A stretch of 64,000 nucleotides of DNA from Streptomyces armeniacus (GTDB taxonomy: Bacteria; Actinomycetota; Actinomycetes; Streptomycetales; Streptomycetaceae): assembly GCF_003355155.1 (NCBI RefSeq), contig NZ_CP031320.1, forward strand, positions 1,040,369-1,104,368, given 5' to 3'. Shown one piece after another: positions 36,696 to 45,580 of the stretch. Made by a program: the position numbers and the translations under genes. How positions within the stretch are numbered: the stretch's first letter is position 1; each line of letters begins with the position of its first letter. The notes below the pieces were generated by a model. It saw nothing but the letters and a program-made list of their open reading frames with translations, was not told the DNA's origin and did not search any database.

Positions 36696-37394
36696 TCAGC
36701 GGGGCAGGCGGTCGAGGAGGGTGGGGGCCCATGAGGGGTCGTAGGCGTCCAGGCGGGGGAGGCCGCCCTCGATGGGGTCGCCCGTCCATTCGAAGACCGC
36801 GCCCGGGTTGTGCGCGTCGTAGCCGTCCGCGCTGAACAGGTGCGGGCTGCCCTGGATTTCGGGCCCCTGCGCGATGCGCCAGTGCGCGTACATCTCGGCC
36901 CGGCCCGCGCCCCGTTCCAGCGCCTTCGCCAGCTCGGCGGCGTCCACGTGCGGGCACTTCTCGGCCAGCCGGAGGATCACCGGGTGGATGCTGACGCACT
37001 GGTGCTCGACGTAGAAGGCGTGCCGCAGCGCGGCGTCCAGTTCGTCGCTGCCGCGCAGGCCGCCGACCGCCGGGTCCTTCGCGGCCTGTACGGCCTCCAT
37101 GGCGGGCAGCATCGCGGACGGGTAGGTCCACTCGGGCTTCGACCAGACCCGCCAGCCCAGTTCGGGCCGTCGCGCGCCGATCACGATCGTCTCGGGTTCC
37201 ACGATGTACTTCGGCGTGGGCATGTTGTTGAACAGTTCCAGCGGGAACGCCCTGTGGTCGATCAGCACGTCCTGGCCGCGTTCGGCCGCCGCCGCGCGCA
37301 GCGTGTGCAGGGCGAGGCTGGCCCAGGGGCAGCCGATGTCGGACCAGACGGTGACCGTTCCGGGGTCGGGGCTGGCGATGCCTGTCGGGGTCAT
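36696..37394 (-). CDS. DsbA-family oxidoreductase-like protein
   Basis: A 232-residue thioredoxin-fold protein of the DsbA/FrnE type. The active-site region reads VWSDIGCPWASLALHT, so only one of the two usual CxxC cysteines is present (CPWA). It is therefore unlikely to make disulfides in the standard way and may work as a glutathione-S-transferase-like or isomerase-like enzyme. No signal peptide is present, so it is cytoplasmic. GAGGAGG lies nine bases before ATG 37394. Confidence 0.85.
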   Translation of the reverse strand: MTPTGIASPDPGTVTVWSDIGCPWASLALHTLRAAAAERGQDVLIDHRAFPLELFNNMPTPKYIVEPETIVIGARRPELGWRVWSKPEWTYPSAMLPAMEAVQAAKDPAVGGLRGSDELDAALRHAFYVEHQCVSIHPVILRLAEKCPHVDAAELAKALERGAGRAEMYAHWRIAQGPEIQGSPHLFSADGYDAHNPGAVFEWTGDPIEGGLPRLDAYDPSWAPTLLDRLPR

Positions 37395-37432
37395 GCGTGC
37401 GTGCCTCCTCGTACGGGCGCGGTCCGCGCGGT

Positions 37433-37693
37433 TCAGTCGTTCGGCTGCACCTGCTCGAAACGCCAGCGGTGTACGGGCCGTGCCGTCAGCTCGGCCGGGG
37501 GATCGGGGAGTTCGGGCAGGTCGGCGTCGAGGGCCGCGTGCCACCAGGTGATGACGAGCACCCTGCCCCCGGGCGCGGAGTACGTCTCGCGACGCAGGGG
37601 CGCCGGGGCGAGGGGGTGCCCGCGGCACCAGGACAGCAGTTCGCGGTCCCGTCCCTCGGGGGCCTTGGCCTCCCACATCAGTGCGACAGTCAT
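37433..37693 (-). CDS. Hypothetical protein behind tsaD
   Basis: An 86-residue protein beginning [20 protein letters not shown] with a Trp-rich centre ([11 protein letters not shown]). The ATGA overlap with the tsaD stop shows translational coupling, so it is the last gene of the tsaB-rimI-tsaD operon. The size and strand-helix pattern would suit a dimeric alpha/beta-barrel monooxygenase-like fold, but this is a guess. No family recognised. Confidence 0.75.
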   Translation of the reverse strand: MTVALMWEAKAPEGRDRELLSWCRGHPLAPAPLRRETYSAPGGRVLVITWWHAALDADLPELPDPPAELTARPVHRWRFEQVQPND

Positions 37694-38892
37694 GAGTCGT
37701 AGAGGTTCTTTCTGCTGAGTTCGTGGACATGGTCGTGCGCATGCACATGCGCATGCGCGTGGCCGTGCCCGTGCCCGTCCGCATGGGCGGCCACGGGCTG
37801 GGACTCAGGCGACGCCGACGCCGGTACGGGAGAGGGCGCGGGCGCGGCGGTGCCCGGTACGTGCGGCTCCGTCACCGGCAGCGAGGAGTCCGCGGGCAGG
37901 TCCCAGGACGAGACCGAACGCCCGCGCGCGACCATCTCGGCCCCGAGCGCCGCGACCATCGCGCCGTTGTCCGTGCACAGCTTGGGACGCGGCACGCGCA
38001 GCGTGATCCCCGCGTCCGCGCAGCGCTCCTCGGCGAGCGCGCGGAGCCGGGTGTTCGCCGCCACTCCCCCGCCGATCATGAGGTGGTCGACGCCCTCGTC
38101 GCGGCAGGCGCGGATCGCCTTCCGCGTGAGCACGTCCGTGACCGCCTCCTGGAACGAGGCCGCCACGTCCGCGACGGGCACGTTCTCGCCCGCCGCCCGC
38201 CGGGCCTCGACCCAGCGCGCGACGGCGGTCTTGAGGCCGGAGAACGAGAAGTCGTACGGCGCGTCGCGCGGCCCCGTGAGCCCGCGCGGGAAGGCGATGG
38301 CCGCAGGGTCGCCCTCGCGTGCGTAACGGTCGATCACCGGGCCGCCGGGGAAGCCGAGTTGGAGGATGCGGGCGATCTTGTCGAACGCCTCGCCCGCCGC
38401 GTCGTCGATCGTCGAGCCGAGCGGCCGTACGTCCGCCGTGATGTCCGGTGCCAGCAGCAGCGACGAGTGGCCGCCGCTCACCAGCAGCGCCATGGTCGGC
38501 TCCGGCAGCGCGCCGTGCTCCAGCTGGTCGACGGCGATGTGCGAGGCCAGGTGGTTGACCCCGTACAGGGGCTTGCCCAGCGCGTACGCGTACGCCTTGG
38601 CCGCCGAGACGCCGACGAGCAGCGCGCCCGCGAGCCCCGGCCCCGCCGTCACGGCGACGCCGTCCAGGTCGCGCGCCGAGACACCGGCCTCGGCCAGGGC
38701 CCGTTCGATGGTCGGAACCATCGCCTCCAGATGCGCGCGGCTGGCGATCTCGGGCACGACGCCGCCGAACCGCGCGTGCTCGTCGACGCTGGACGCGACG
38801 GCGTCGGCGAGCAGCGTACGGCCGCGGACGACGCCGACGCCGGTCTCGTCGCAGGAGGTCTCGATGCCGAGGACCAGGGGTTCGTCTGTCAT
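37690..38892 (-). CDS. tsaD: tRNA t6A synthase subunit TsaD with a His-rich tail
   Basis: About 400 residues. TsaD transfers the threonylcarbamoyl group to A37 of ANN-decoding tRNAs together with TsaB and TsaE. It has the opening [15 protein letters not shown], the metal-binding [10 protein letters not shown], the nucleotide loops LVSGGHSSL and [10 protein letters not shown], and [12 protein letters not shown]. After residue 350 the family part ends and a tail follows with ten histidines in 21 residues ([14 protein letters not shown]), which is not part of normal TsaD. ATGA overlaps with both neighbours confirm the operon. Confidence 0.96.
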   Translation of the reverse strand: MTDEPLVLGIETSCDETGVGVVRGRTLLADAVASSVDEHARFGGVVPEIASRAHLEAMVPTIERALAEAGVSARDLDGVAVTAGPGLAGALLVGVSAAKAYAYALGKPLYGVNHLASHIAVDQLEHGALPEPTMALLVSGGHSSLLLAPDITADVRPLGSTIDDAAGEAFDKIARILQLGFPGGPVIDRYAREGDPAAIAFPRGLTGPRDAPYDFSFSGLKTAVARWVEARRAAGENVPVADVAASFQEAVTDVLTRKAIRACRDEGVDHLMIGGGVAANTRLRALAEERCADAGITLRVPRPKLCTDNGAMVAALGAEMVARGRSVSSWDLPADSSLPVTEPHVPGTAAPAPSPVPASASPESQPVAAHADGHGHGHAHAHVHAHDHVHELSRKNLYDS

Positions 38893-39530
38893 GGCTTCCG
38901 CTCGTCTCCGGGTGGTGCGTTCGTTACGGCGCCGGGCGCCACGTTGTCGGGTCCCGTGGCCGCGTGGGGTCCCGTGCCGGCGCGCGGCCCGTGCCGGGGC
39001 TCCGCCGGGCGGCCGTTCCGCATGACCAGCGCGTCGACGTTGCCCGGCTGGTAGTAGCCGCGCCGCACGCCGATGGGCACGAAGCCGAAGCGCTCGTACA
39101 GGCGGCGGGCGGGGTGGTTGTCGACCCGTACCTCGAGGAGCACCTCGTGGCACCCGAAGTCGGCCGTGGCCGCGGACAGGAGCGCGTCCAGCAGGCGCGC
39201 GCCGAGGCCCGTGCCCCGGTACGCCGGCAGCACCCCGAGGGTCTGGACGTCGCCGGTGCCGTCCACCGCGACGAGGCCGCCGTACCCCGCCAGGGTCCCG
39301 TCGGGCGCGACGGCCACGAGGTAGCGCCGGGTGGCGTGCGCGCCCCGCGCGTACGCCAGCTCCGACCAGAACATGCCCTCGGACCAGGCGTCCTCCGGGA
39401 ACACCTCGCGTTCGAGCGCGACCACCGGCTCGATGTCCCACCAGCGCATCTCGCGCAGCCGGAGGCGCGTCCGCGGGTCCGCCGCCGGAGTCGGGGCGGC
39501 TCCGTGCGGCTGGTACGGCTCCGGGCTCAC
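38889..39530 (-). CDS. rimI: Ribosomal-protein S18 alanine N-acetyltransferase RimI
   Basis: A 213-residue GNAT with the RimI pattern: [20 protein letters not shown] at the start, [24 protein letters not shown] as the acetyl-CoA motif, and [21 protein letters not shown] Pro/Gly-rich tail of about 35 residues extends beyond the domain. Position between tsaB and tsaD is the classical one for rimI. GTG 39530 overlaps the tsaB stop (GTGA) and the stop overlaps the tsaD ATG. Confidence 0.92.
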   Translation of the reverse strand: MSPEPYQPHGAAPTPAADPRTRLRLREMRWWDIEPVVALEREVFPEDAWSEGMFWSELAYARGAHATRRYLVAVAPDGTLAGYGGLVAVDGTGDVQTLGVLPAYRGTGLGARLLDALLSAATADFGCHEVLLEVRVDNHPARRLYERFGFVPIGVRRGYYQPGNVDALVMRNGRPAEPRHGPRAGTGPHAATGPDNVAPGAVTNAPPGDERKP

Positions 39531-40186
39531 CTGGGCGTGACCACCTTGTAGTTGGCGGGCACCTGGGCGTCCGGACGGCGGAGGTAGAGCGGCCGCGGCG
39601 GGAGCAGTTCCGTCCCGGCCGCGAGTCTCCCCACGGCGAGCGACGCGAGCGCGGCGGCGGACTGGTGCTCGGGCAGGTCCGTACGCACGCCCGTGAACGT
39701 GCTCTCGTACAGCCGCGCCCCCACGCCGACCGCCGCCACCCCGGCCACCTCCCCGGCGATGTCGTCCGGGCGGTCGACGGCCGGGTCGCCCACACGCGTA
39801 AGGGAGTCGGCGTACCGCGCCCAGTACACCTCCTTGCGCCGCGCGTCCGTCGCGACCACGAAGGGGGTGTCCAGCCCGGAGGAGTACGCGATGCCGTCCA
39901 GCGTGCACAGCCCGTGTACGGGGATGCCGAGCGCGGCACCGAACGCCTCGGCCGTGGCCAGCCCCACCCGCAGCCCCGTGTACGGGCCCGGGCCGACCCC
40001 GGCGACGATCGCGGTGACCTGCCGCAGCTCGCGGTCCGCCGACCGCAGCACGCGGTCGACGGCCGGCAGCAGCAGCTCGCCGTGGCGGCGGGCGTCGACC
40101 TGGGCGGAGTGGGCGAGGACCCGCTCGCCGTCGTGCAGGGCGACGGTGACGGCGGGCGTGGCGGTGTCGAGAGCGAGCAGCAGCAC
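39527..40186 (-). CDS. tsaB: t6A complex scaffold TsaB
   Basis: A 219-residue ASKHA-fold protein, catalytically inactive partner of Tsa[17 protein letters not shown] opens the fold and [19 protein letters not shown] is the family signature. It nucleates the TsaB-TsaD-TsaE complex. GTG 40186 is supported by TACGCT six bases upstream. It is first in the operon with rimI, tsaD and a small gene, all joined by 4-bp overlaps. Confidence 0.94.
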   Translation of the reverse strand: MLLLALDTATPAVTVALHDGERVLAHSAQVDARRHGELLLPAVDRVLRSADRELRQVTAIVAGVGPGPYTGLRVGLATAEAFGAALGIPVHGLCTLDGIAYSSGLDTPFVVATDARRKEVYWARYADSLTRVGDPAVDRPDDIAGEVAGVAAVGVGARLYESTFTGVRTDLPEHQSAAALASLAVGRLAAGTELLPPRPLYLRRPDAQVPANYKVVTPR

Positions 40187-40192
40187 GGTTCC

Positions 40193-40198
40193 AGCGTA
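40193..40198 (-). promoter_or_regulatory. Leaderless-type -10 box of the tsaB operon
   Basis: Minus-strand TACGCT, six bases, GTG 40186. Confidence 0.55.
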
Positions 40199-40346
40199 CG
40201 GCGGGCGGGGCCGCGCGTTGTCCGCGCGGTACGGGTCGGGGGCCGCGCGGCGGGCGCCTCCGCGGGTGTCCGCGGACGGTCCGCCCGCCTCCGTACCGGC
40301 TGCTACCGTCAACCCCGGAACAGGCACACGGAGAGGTGACGGCACG

Positions 40347-40910
40347 GTGGGCGCACGCAACAGCGGTGGCAGACCGGGGAAGGCCGTGGCCTGGCTGACC
40401 GCGGCGGCGCTGGGCGTCGTCGGCTTCTTCGCCTACCAGGCGTCCGCCGCCATGGACGGCGTGTCCCCGGCTGCGAAGCGGCCCGGCTCCTCCGCCTCCC
40501 CGACGACCTCCGACAAGGCCAAGCAGGAGACGGCGGTCCCGGCCCGCTCCGGCAGCGGAGAACGCGTCGTCTACTCCCTGAAGCGCAAGCGCGTCTGGCT
40601 GATCGGCGCGGGCGACAAGGTGCAGCGCACGTTCGAGGTCTGGCCGAGCTCGGTCAGCCCGCCGCCCGACACGTACCGCGTGACCACACGCACCCGGCAC
40701 GTCACGGGCTCGGACGGCGTCCCGGTGGAGAACGTGGTGCGCTTCGCGAACGTCGAGGGCACGGTCATCGGCTTCAGCTCGGCGTTGGACGGGTCCACGC
40801 CCGACCCGGAGTCCGACGAGAAGACGGGCGGCATCCGCGAGCGGGAGAAGGACGGCCAGGCGATGTGGCTGTTCGCGACGACGGGCACGAAGGTCGTCGT
40901 CGTTCCCTGA
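40347..40910 (+). CDS. Membrane-anchored protein resembling an inactive L,D-transpeptidase
   Basis: A 187-residue protein with one N-terminal membrane helix (VAWLTAAALGVVGFFAYQA), a Ser/Pro linker and a C-terminal beta domain. VVYSLKRKRVWLIGAGDKVQ, FEVWPSSVSPPPDTYRV and TVIGFSSALDG recall strands of the YkuD fold, but the catalytic HxxSHGCxR segment is absent, so it cannot be a working L,D-transpeptidase. It may bind peptidoglycan without catalysis. A fully different beta protein is possible. GTG 40347 is preceded by GAGAGG. It is divergent from tsaB. Confidence 0.6.
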   Translation: MGARNSGGRPGKAVAWLTAAALGVVGFFAYQASAAMDGVSPAAKRPGSSASPTTSDKAKQETAVPARSGSGERVVYSLKRKRVWLIGAGDKVQRTFEVWPSSVSPPPDTYRVTTRTRHVTGSDGVPVENVVRFANVEGTVIGFSSALDGSTPDPESDEKTGGIREREKDGQAMWLFATTGTKVVVVP

Positions 40911-40981
40911 GCCCGTGGGCGTGTACCGCGCTCCGATACCGCCAGAACGAGTGACAGCGCGGCCGTCCGCGCCCCTGCCCG

Positions 40982-41227
40982 CTACGCCGCGCGGCGGCCC
41001 CGCTGCGCGGTGCCGTGTCCGGCGTGTCCGGCGGCCGCGTGCTTCTCCTCGTCGGACGCCGGCTCGGAGGCGGATTCGGACGCGGGCCGGGCGGGCCGTT
41101 CCGGCGGCGTGGACACGGCGTCCGCCGCGGCGCAGGACGCCAGCACCTCGCTCATCGACGGCGACGGCGACGGCTGCGGCTGCGGCTGCTTCCGCGTACG
41201 CGGGTGTTCCCGCTCTCCAGCCGGCAT
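40982..41227 (-). CDS. Small protein behind an iron-box-like operator
   Basis: An 81-residue, mostly disordered protein: a basic Arg/Gln/Pro start with PQPQPSPSPS, one cysteine in VLASCAAADAV, an acidic Ser/Glu/Pro stretch, and a His/Gly/Arg end. AGGAGG lies four bases before ATG 41227, and an 18-bp palindrome of iron-regulator type lies about ten bases before that, which makes the minus strand the convincing reading over two plus-strand frames. Function unknown; regulation by iron is inferred. Confidence 0.55.
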   Translation of the reverse strand: MPAGEREHPRTRKQPQPQPSPSPSMSEVLASCAAADAVSTPPERPARPASESASEPASDEEKHAAAGHAGHGTAQRGRRAA

Positions 41228-41239
41228 GGGCCCTCCTGA

Positions 41240-41257
41240 AGTTAGGCAGACCTAACT
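41240..41257. promoter_or_regulatory. Iron-box-like palindrome
   Basis: AGTTAGG, CAGA, CCTAACT: perfect 7-bp arms. It closely resembles the TTAGGnnnnnCCTAA core bound by IdeR/DmdR-type iron repressors in actinobacteria. It sits between the expected promoter and the ribosome site of the 81-residue gene. The remainder of the gap to tsaE (41258-41370) shows nothing distinct. Confidence 0.6.
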
Positions 41258-41370
41258 AGACTCTCGACCTCCATAGGACCACGGCTCGCGCCGCGTACGC
41301 AACTGCTTGCCGACGCCCTGTCGGTATCCTGTCGGCAACTTCCCCCGCCCGCACCCGGCGGCCGTACGGG

Positions 41371-42009
41371 CTACGCCAGAACGCTCAGATCCACGTCCGC
41401 CCAGCGCGCACCGGTCCCGATGACGGTGACCTCGCGTACGTCCCGCTCGGCGGCGCCCGGCCCGGCGGACTCAGGCCCCGCGGGCTCCGGCCCGGCGCCG
41501 GTGGTGCGGTCGATCACCACGTGCAGCCGGTCCTCGGACAGCTCCTCGACCTTCCCCTCGCCCCACTCGACCACGACCACGGAGTCGGTCAGCGACACGT
41601 CGAGGTCCAGGTCGTCCATCTCCTCCAGACCGCCGCCCAGCCGGTACGCGTCCACGTGCACCAGCGCGGGGCCGCCGTCCAGCGGCGGGTGCACGCGCGC
41701 GATGACGAACGTCGGCGAGGTCACGGCCCCCCGTACGCCCAGGCCCTCGCCCAGACCGCGCGCCAGGGTGGTCTTGCCTGCGCCCAACTGCCCCGTCAGC
41801 AGGACGAGATCGCCGGGGCGCAGCAGCCCCGCCAGCCGCCGCCCCAGCTCCCGCATCCGCTCCGGGGTCTCAACGGTGACGGCGGCGCGCACGGGACCGG
41901 CGTCCCGCGCCGGGCGCGGGGGTGTCTGCTGAGGGGTTGTCTGCTGCCGGGTCGTCTGCTGCGGAGCTGCCTGCTGCGGGAGGGCTGTCCGGTGGTGCGG
42001 TGCTTCCAT
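41371..42009 (-). CDS. tsaE: t6A pathway ATPase TsaE
   Basis: About 212 residues. The P-loop LTGQLGAGKTTLARGL, the TSPTFVIARVH segment, HVDAYRLGG and the late VVVVEWGEGK are typical of TsaE, which hydrolyses ATP to reset the TsaB-TsaD complex. The first 40 residues are a Gln/Thr/Pro-rich extension from imperfect DNA repeats. A TACCAT box eight bases before ATG 42009 supports this start, but GTG 41892 would give the usual family length. The start region overlaps the preceding hydrolase gene by 140 bp. Confidence 0.92.
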   Translation of the reverse strand: MEAPHHRTALPQQAAPQQTTRQQTTPQQTPPRPARDAGPVRAAVTVETPERMRELGRRLAGLLRPGDLVLLTGQLGAGKTTLARGLGEGLGVRGAVTSPTFVIARVHPPLDGGPALVHVDAYRLGGGLEEMDDLDLDVSLTDSVVVVEWGEGKVEELSEDRLHVVIDRTTGAGPEPAGPESAGPGAAERDVREVTVIGTGARWADVDLSVLA

Positions 42010-43180
42010 GCGACCGGATGGTACGCGTGCGGGCGAGCAGTCCGGCGAGTTGCTCGTCGACCAGCTCGGGCCGTTCCAGCGTCACCAGGTGCCCGGCGTT
42101 CTCCACGACGACCAGCGTCGCGCCGGGCAGCGCCGCGGCGATCCTCTCGCTGTGCCCGTGCGGGGTGAGCTGGTCACGGTCGCCTGCGAGCACCAGCGCG
42201 GGCACGTCGCCGAAGTACGGCAGCGCCGCCGCCTTCTCGTGCTCCGCGAACGCCGGATAGAAGTCGGCGACCACATCGACCGGCACCGCCTCGATCAGCC
42301 GCTCGGCGAACCGCGCCACCCCGGGGTCCACGTCACCGGGGCTGCCGAACGAGTACCGCCTGACCAGCCCCGCGAACAGGTCCGCAGTCGCCCGCCGCCC
42401 CCGTTCGACCAGCTCCGTCTGCGCCGCCAGCGCCCTGAGCACGCCGGGCAGGACCCGCCGCGCGGCACGCGCGCCGACCGCGGGCAGCCCGTACGTCACC
42501 TCGGTGAGCCCGCCCGCGGACGTACCGATGAAGGCGACACCGGCGACCCGTTCGGCGACGAAGCCGGGGTACTGGTCGGCCAGCGCCATCATCGTCATGC
42601 CGCCCATCGAGTGCCCGACCAGGACGACCGGGCCCTCGGGCACCGCCGCGTCCAGCACGGCCTTCAGATCCCGCCCGAGCCGGTCGATGCTGACCGGCTC
42701 CCCGGCCGCGGCACGGGCGGAACGGCCGTGGCTGCGCTGGTCCCAGTACACGGAACGGACGGCTCCGCGCAGCGCGGCCCGCTGGAAGTGCCAGGAGTCC
42801 TGGCTGAGGCAGTAGCCGTGCGAGAAGACGACGGTGACGCCGGGGGTGGCGTCGGCCGCCCCCGGCGCGTCGGCCCCATCGAGCTCGCCGTCGGTCTCGT
42901 CGGCCTCGTCGGCCTCGTCGATCTCGTCGATCTCGTCGATCTCGTAGTGCAGCTCCGTGCCGTCCGCCGCGACCGCCGTGCCGGGGGTGCCGCGCAGCGA
43001 GCCGTACGGGCCCGCCGCGTCCAGTGCGGCGCGGGCCCGGCGGCGCACCGTACGGTTCACGGTCAGCCGCTCGACCGCCACGCCCGCCGCGAGCAGCCCT
43101 ATCGCCGCCCCGGCCACGCCCGCGTGCCGTACCCAGCCTCCGCTCCCGGGGCTCCCGCCACCGCCCGGCTGCTCGCTCAT
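41870..43180 (-). CDS. Membrane-anchored alpha/beta-hydrolase
   Basis: A 436-residue protein. One membrane helix near residue 25 is followed by a basic segment, then an acidic repeat (EIDEIDEIDEADEAD) near 80-95, then the hydrolase domain. That domain has HGYCLSQDSWHF (oxyanion region), VGHSMGGMTMMALAD (nucleophile serine), LAGDRDQLTP (acid) and VENAGHLVTLERPE (histidine). A lipase or esterase acting at the membrane is likely; the substrate is unknown. It overlaps alr by 4 bp upstream and tsaE downstream, matching the conserved alr-hydrolase-tsaE order. The tail after residue 395 is low complexity. Confidence 0.88.
   Translation of the reverse strand: MSEQPGGGGSPGSGGWVRHAGVAGAAIGLLAAGVAVERLTVNRTVRRRARAALDAAGPYGSLRGTPGTAVAADGTELHYEIDEIDEIDEADEADETDGELDGADAPGAADATPGVTVVFSHGYCLSQDSWHFQRAALRGAVRSVYWDQRSHGRSARAAAGEPVSIDRLGRDLKAVLDAAVPEGPVVLVGHSMGGMTMMALADQYPGFVAERVAGVAFIGTSAGGLTEVTYGLPAVGARAARRVLPGVLRALAAQTELVERGRRATADLFAGLVRRYSFGSPGDVDPGVARFAERLIEAVPVDVVADFYPAFAEHEKAAALPYFGDVPALVLAGDRDQLTPHGHSERIAAALPGATLVVVENAGHLVTLERPELVDEQLAGLLARTRTIRSHGSTAPPDSPPAAGSSAADDPAADNPSADTPAPGAGRRSRARRRHR
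42896..42940. repeat. 9-bp tandem repeat inside the hydrolase gene
   Basis: Five units of nine bases, two CTCGTCGGC and three CTCGTCGAT, encode the acidic Glu-Ile/Ala-Asp linker of the hydrolase. Unit gain or loss would keep the frame. Confidence 0.8.
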
Positions 43181-44472
43181 CCCGGCACGCCTTCCGTGCT
43201 CGTACGGTCGCCCGCGTCGCCCGCGCCGTCCCCGTCGTCCGTGTGCCCCGCGGCCTGCGCGCCCTCCCCCACGTACACGCGGGGCACGCGGGCGCCGACC
43301 CGGGTGACGATCTCGTACGAGATCGTGCCCACCGCGCGCGCCCAGTCCTCCGCCGTCGGCTCGCCCCGGTCCCCCGGCCCGAACAGCACCGCCTCGTCGC
43401 CCACTTCGGCCCTGTCCCCGCCCAGGTCCACCACGAACTGGTCCATCGCCACCCGCCCCGCGACCGTCCGCAGCTTCCCCGCGACCAGTACGGGCCCGCT
43501 GCCGGACGCGTGCCGCGGGACGCCGTCGCCGTAGCCGGCGGGCACGAGCGCGAGGGTGGTCTCGCCCTGGGTCGTGTACGTGTGCCCGTAGCTCACCCCG
43601 TGCCCGGCCGGCACCCGCTTCACCTGCGCGAGGGACGCGCTGAGCGTCATCGCGGGCCGCAGCCCGAGATCCGCCGCGACGCCGACCTCCGGCGACGGCG
43701 ACAGGCCGTACACGGACACCCCGGGGCGTACGAGGTCGAAGTGCGCCTCGGGGAGCGTGAGGGTCGCGGGCGAGTTCGCCATGTGCCGCACCTCGGGGGC
43801 GAGTCCGGCGCGCTCGGCGGTTTCCAGCGCCGTACGGAACGCGTCCAGCTGGGCCGCGATCGACGGGTCGCCCGGCTCGTCGGCACGGGCGAAGTGCGAC
43901 CAGATGCCGGTGACCCGTACGGCGCCCTCCGCCTCGGCGGCACGCGCGGCGGCGACCAGGTCGGGCCAGTCGGCGGGCTGGCAGCCGTTGCGGCCGAGCC
44001 CCGTGTCGGCCTTGAGCTGTACGCGGGCGGTACGGCCGCACGCGCGCGCCGCCGCCACGATCTCGTCCAGCGCCCAGCGGCCGCTTGCCGCCACGTCGAC
44101 GTCCGCCTCGATCGCCTCGCGCCAAGGCCCGCCGGGCGTCCACAGCCAGCACAGCACCCGGCCCCGGTCGCCCGCGGCGCGCAGCGCCAGCGCCTCCTCG
44201 GGCACCGCGGTGCCCAGCCAGGACGCCCCGGCCCGGCGGGCGGCACGGGCGCACGGCAGCAGCCCGTGCCCGTACCCGTCCGCCTTCACCACGGCCATCA
44301 GCTCCGCGCGCGGGGCGCGGGCGCGGAGCGCCCGTACGTTGGCGCGCACCGCGCCGAGGTCGACCTCGGCGCGGACACGTACGGGGGCGGCGCGGCCGGG
44401 TGCGGGCGCCGTGTCGGGTGCCGCGGGGGGCGCCGTGGGGGCGGTCCGTGGCCCGGTGGACTGGTCGTTCAT
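43177..44472 (-). CDS. alr: Alanine racemase
   Basis: A 431-residue PLP enzyme making D-alanine for peptidoglycan. The Schiff-base lysine is K63 in MAVVKADGYGHG. TGIWSHFARAD, RPGVSVYGLSP, VSYGHTYTT and GRVAMDQFVVD are family motifs; the second catalytic base lies in the C-terminal beta domain. A disordered Ala/Pro N-terminal extension of about 30 residues and an acidic tail exceed the usual length. The stop overlaps the hydrolase ATG. The ATG has no Shine-Dalgarno but GAGACT lies six bases upstream, so it may be leaderless. Confidence 0.96.
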   Translation of the reverse strand: MNDQSTGPRTAPTAPPAAPDTAPAPGRAAPVRVRAEVDLGAVRANVRALRARAPRAELMAVVKADGYGHGLLPCARAARRAGASWLGTAVPEEALALRAAGDRGRVLCWLWTPGGPWREAIEADVDVAASGRWALDEIVAAARACGRTARVQLKADTGLGRNGCQPADWPDLVAAARAAEAEGAVRVTGIWSHFARADEPGDPSIAAQLDAFRTALETAERAGLAPEVRHMANSPATLTLPEAHFDLVRPGVSVYGLSPSPEVGVAADLGLRPAMTLSASLAQVKRVPAGHGVSYGHTYTTQGETTLALVPAGYGDGVPRHASGSGPVLVAGKLRTVAGRVAMDQFVVDLGGDRAEVGDEAVLFGPGDRGEPTAEDWARAVGTISYEIVTRVGARVPRVYVGEGAQAAGHTDDGDGAGDAGDRTSTEGVPG

Positions 44473-44548
44473 CCGGCCAGTCTCTCAACCCGCACGGCCG
44501 TACGGTGCCACCGGCGACCGCCCCGGTTTCCCCGCCGCCGTTCCGCCC

Positions 44549-45580
44549 CTACGGGTTGGGCTTCCGGCCCCAGCTGTACACGCGGTCGCCCTGGCGCAGG
44601 AGCTTCCACAGCCGGGCCGCGTCCTGGTACTCGAGGTTCACGCAGCCGTGGGAGCCGGACGTCGTGTAGAGGTCGTCGTAGACGCCGTGGATGGCCTGGC
44701 CGCCGTTGAAGTACTGGCTGAACGGCATCGGCGACTCGTACAGCCGCGACCACTCGTGCCGGACCCGGTTCGTGATCCGGTTCCAGCCCGTACGGGTCTC
44801 GTAGCCCGGCTTGCCGGTACGGACCGGGACCGGCTTGTAGACCATCCTGCCGTTGTTCGTCACCCACAGGAGCTGGCGGTTCAGGTCCATGCACACGACC
44901 TTGCCGCGCGCCGTCGGGCACCCGCGCAGCCGGTCCGGATGCTTCTGCGCCCAGCGCAGCGTCATCACCTTCCAGGTGACGGGACCGGCGAAGCCGCTGT
45001 TCGGGTAGATGCCGACGGCGGTCTGGTACTTCTGGATCGCCAGGCAGTCGGACGGCGACTGCCTGCCGTCGACCTTCAGCTTGAGATACCGCTCGACGAA
45101 CCGCTGGTACGGCCCCGTCGAACGCGAACAGCGCGGCATACGCGGCTTCGCGGCACGGTCCTGGATCTGCTCGCCCCGCGGCACGTACTCGATCAGCGCG
45201 CTGGGCACCGCGTACTCCGCGCCGGGCGTCCTGCGCTCGGGGCGGGCCCGGCTCTCGTCGCCGGGGGCGGCGCGGTTGTCGGCGGGGGCGGCGTTGTCGT
45301 CGCCGCGAGCGGCGTTGTCGGGAGCGTCACCGTCCGGCGGGAACATGCCCTGGTCGGGGGTGATCCGCTGGTACGGCTGCTTGGGCTCCAGCGGGTATCC
45401 GGGTACGAGGCTCTCCTCGGGGACCGGGCCACGCGGGACGGGCCCGTCCCCGGTTGCGGCGCTTGCGGCGCTGGCGGCGCTCGCGCTGCCGAGGGCGAGC
45501 GGTACGGCGATGGCTGCGGCGAGTACGGCCGCGCCGAGCTTCTGGGCTTGGATTCGTGTGCGCACGCTGTACGCATGCAC
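44549..45580 (-). CDS. Secreted L,D-transpeptidase with peptidoglycan-binding domain
   Basis: About 343 residues. A signal peptide (LGAAVLAAAIAVPLALGSASA) is followed by a long disordered Pro/Asp region, then a peptidoglycan-binding domain (SPSDCLAIQKYQTAVGIYPNSGFAGPVTWKVM). The YkuD catalytic domain follows, with GQAIHGVYDDL and SGSHGCVNLE, holding the catalytic His and Cys. It makes 3-3 cross-links in peptidoglycan. GTG 45580 is tentative; GTG 45565 is possible. It lies between alr and the NAD(P)HX repair gene. Confidence 0.9.
   Translation of the reverse strand: MHAYSVRTRIQAQKLGAAVLAAAIAVPLALGSASAASAASAATGDGPVPRGPVPEESLVPGYPLEPKQPYQRITPDQGMFPPDGDAPDNAARGDDNAAPADNRAAPGDESRARPERRTPGAEYAVPSALIEYVPRGEQIQDRAAKPRMPRCSRSTGPYQRFVERYLKLKVDGRQSPSDCLAIQKYQTAVGIYPNSGFAGPVTWKVMTLRWAQKHPDRLRGCPTARGKVVCMDLNRQLLWVTNNGRMVYKPVPVRTGKPGYETRTGWNRITNRVRHEWSRLYESPMPFSQYFNGGQAIHGVYDDLYTTSGSHGCVNLEYQDAARLWKLLRQGDRVYSWGRKPNP

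Noticed and set aside
41010..41255. Plus-strand small open frames opposite the iron-box gene
   Set aside because: Only the minus-strand reading has a ribosome site at proper distance and an operator-promoter region.
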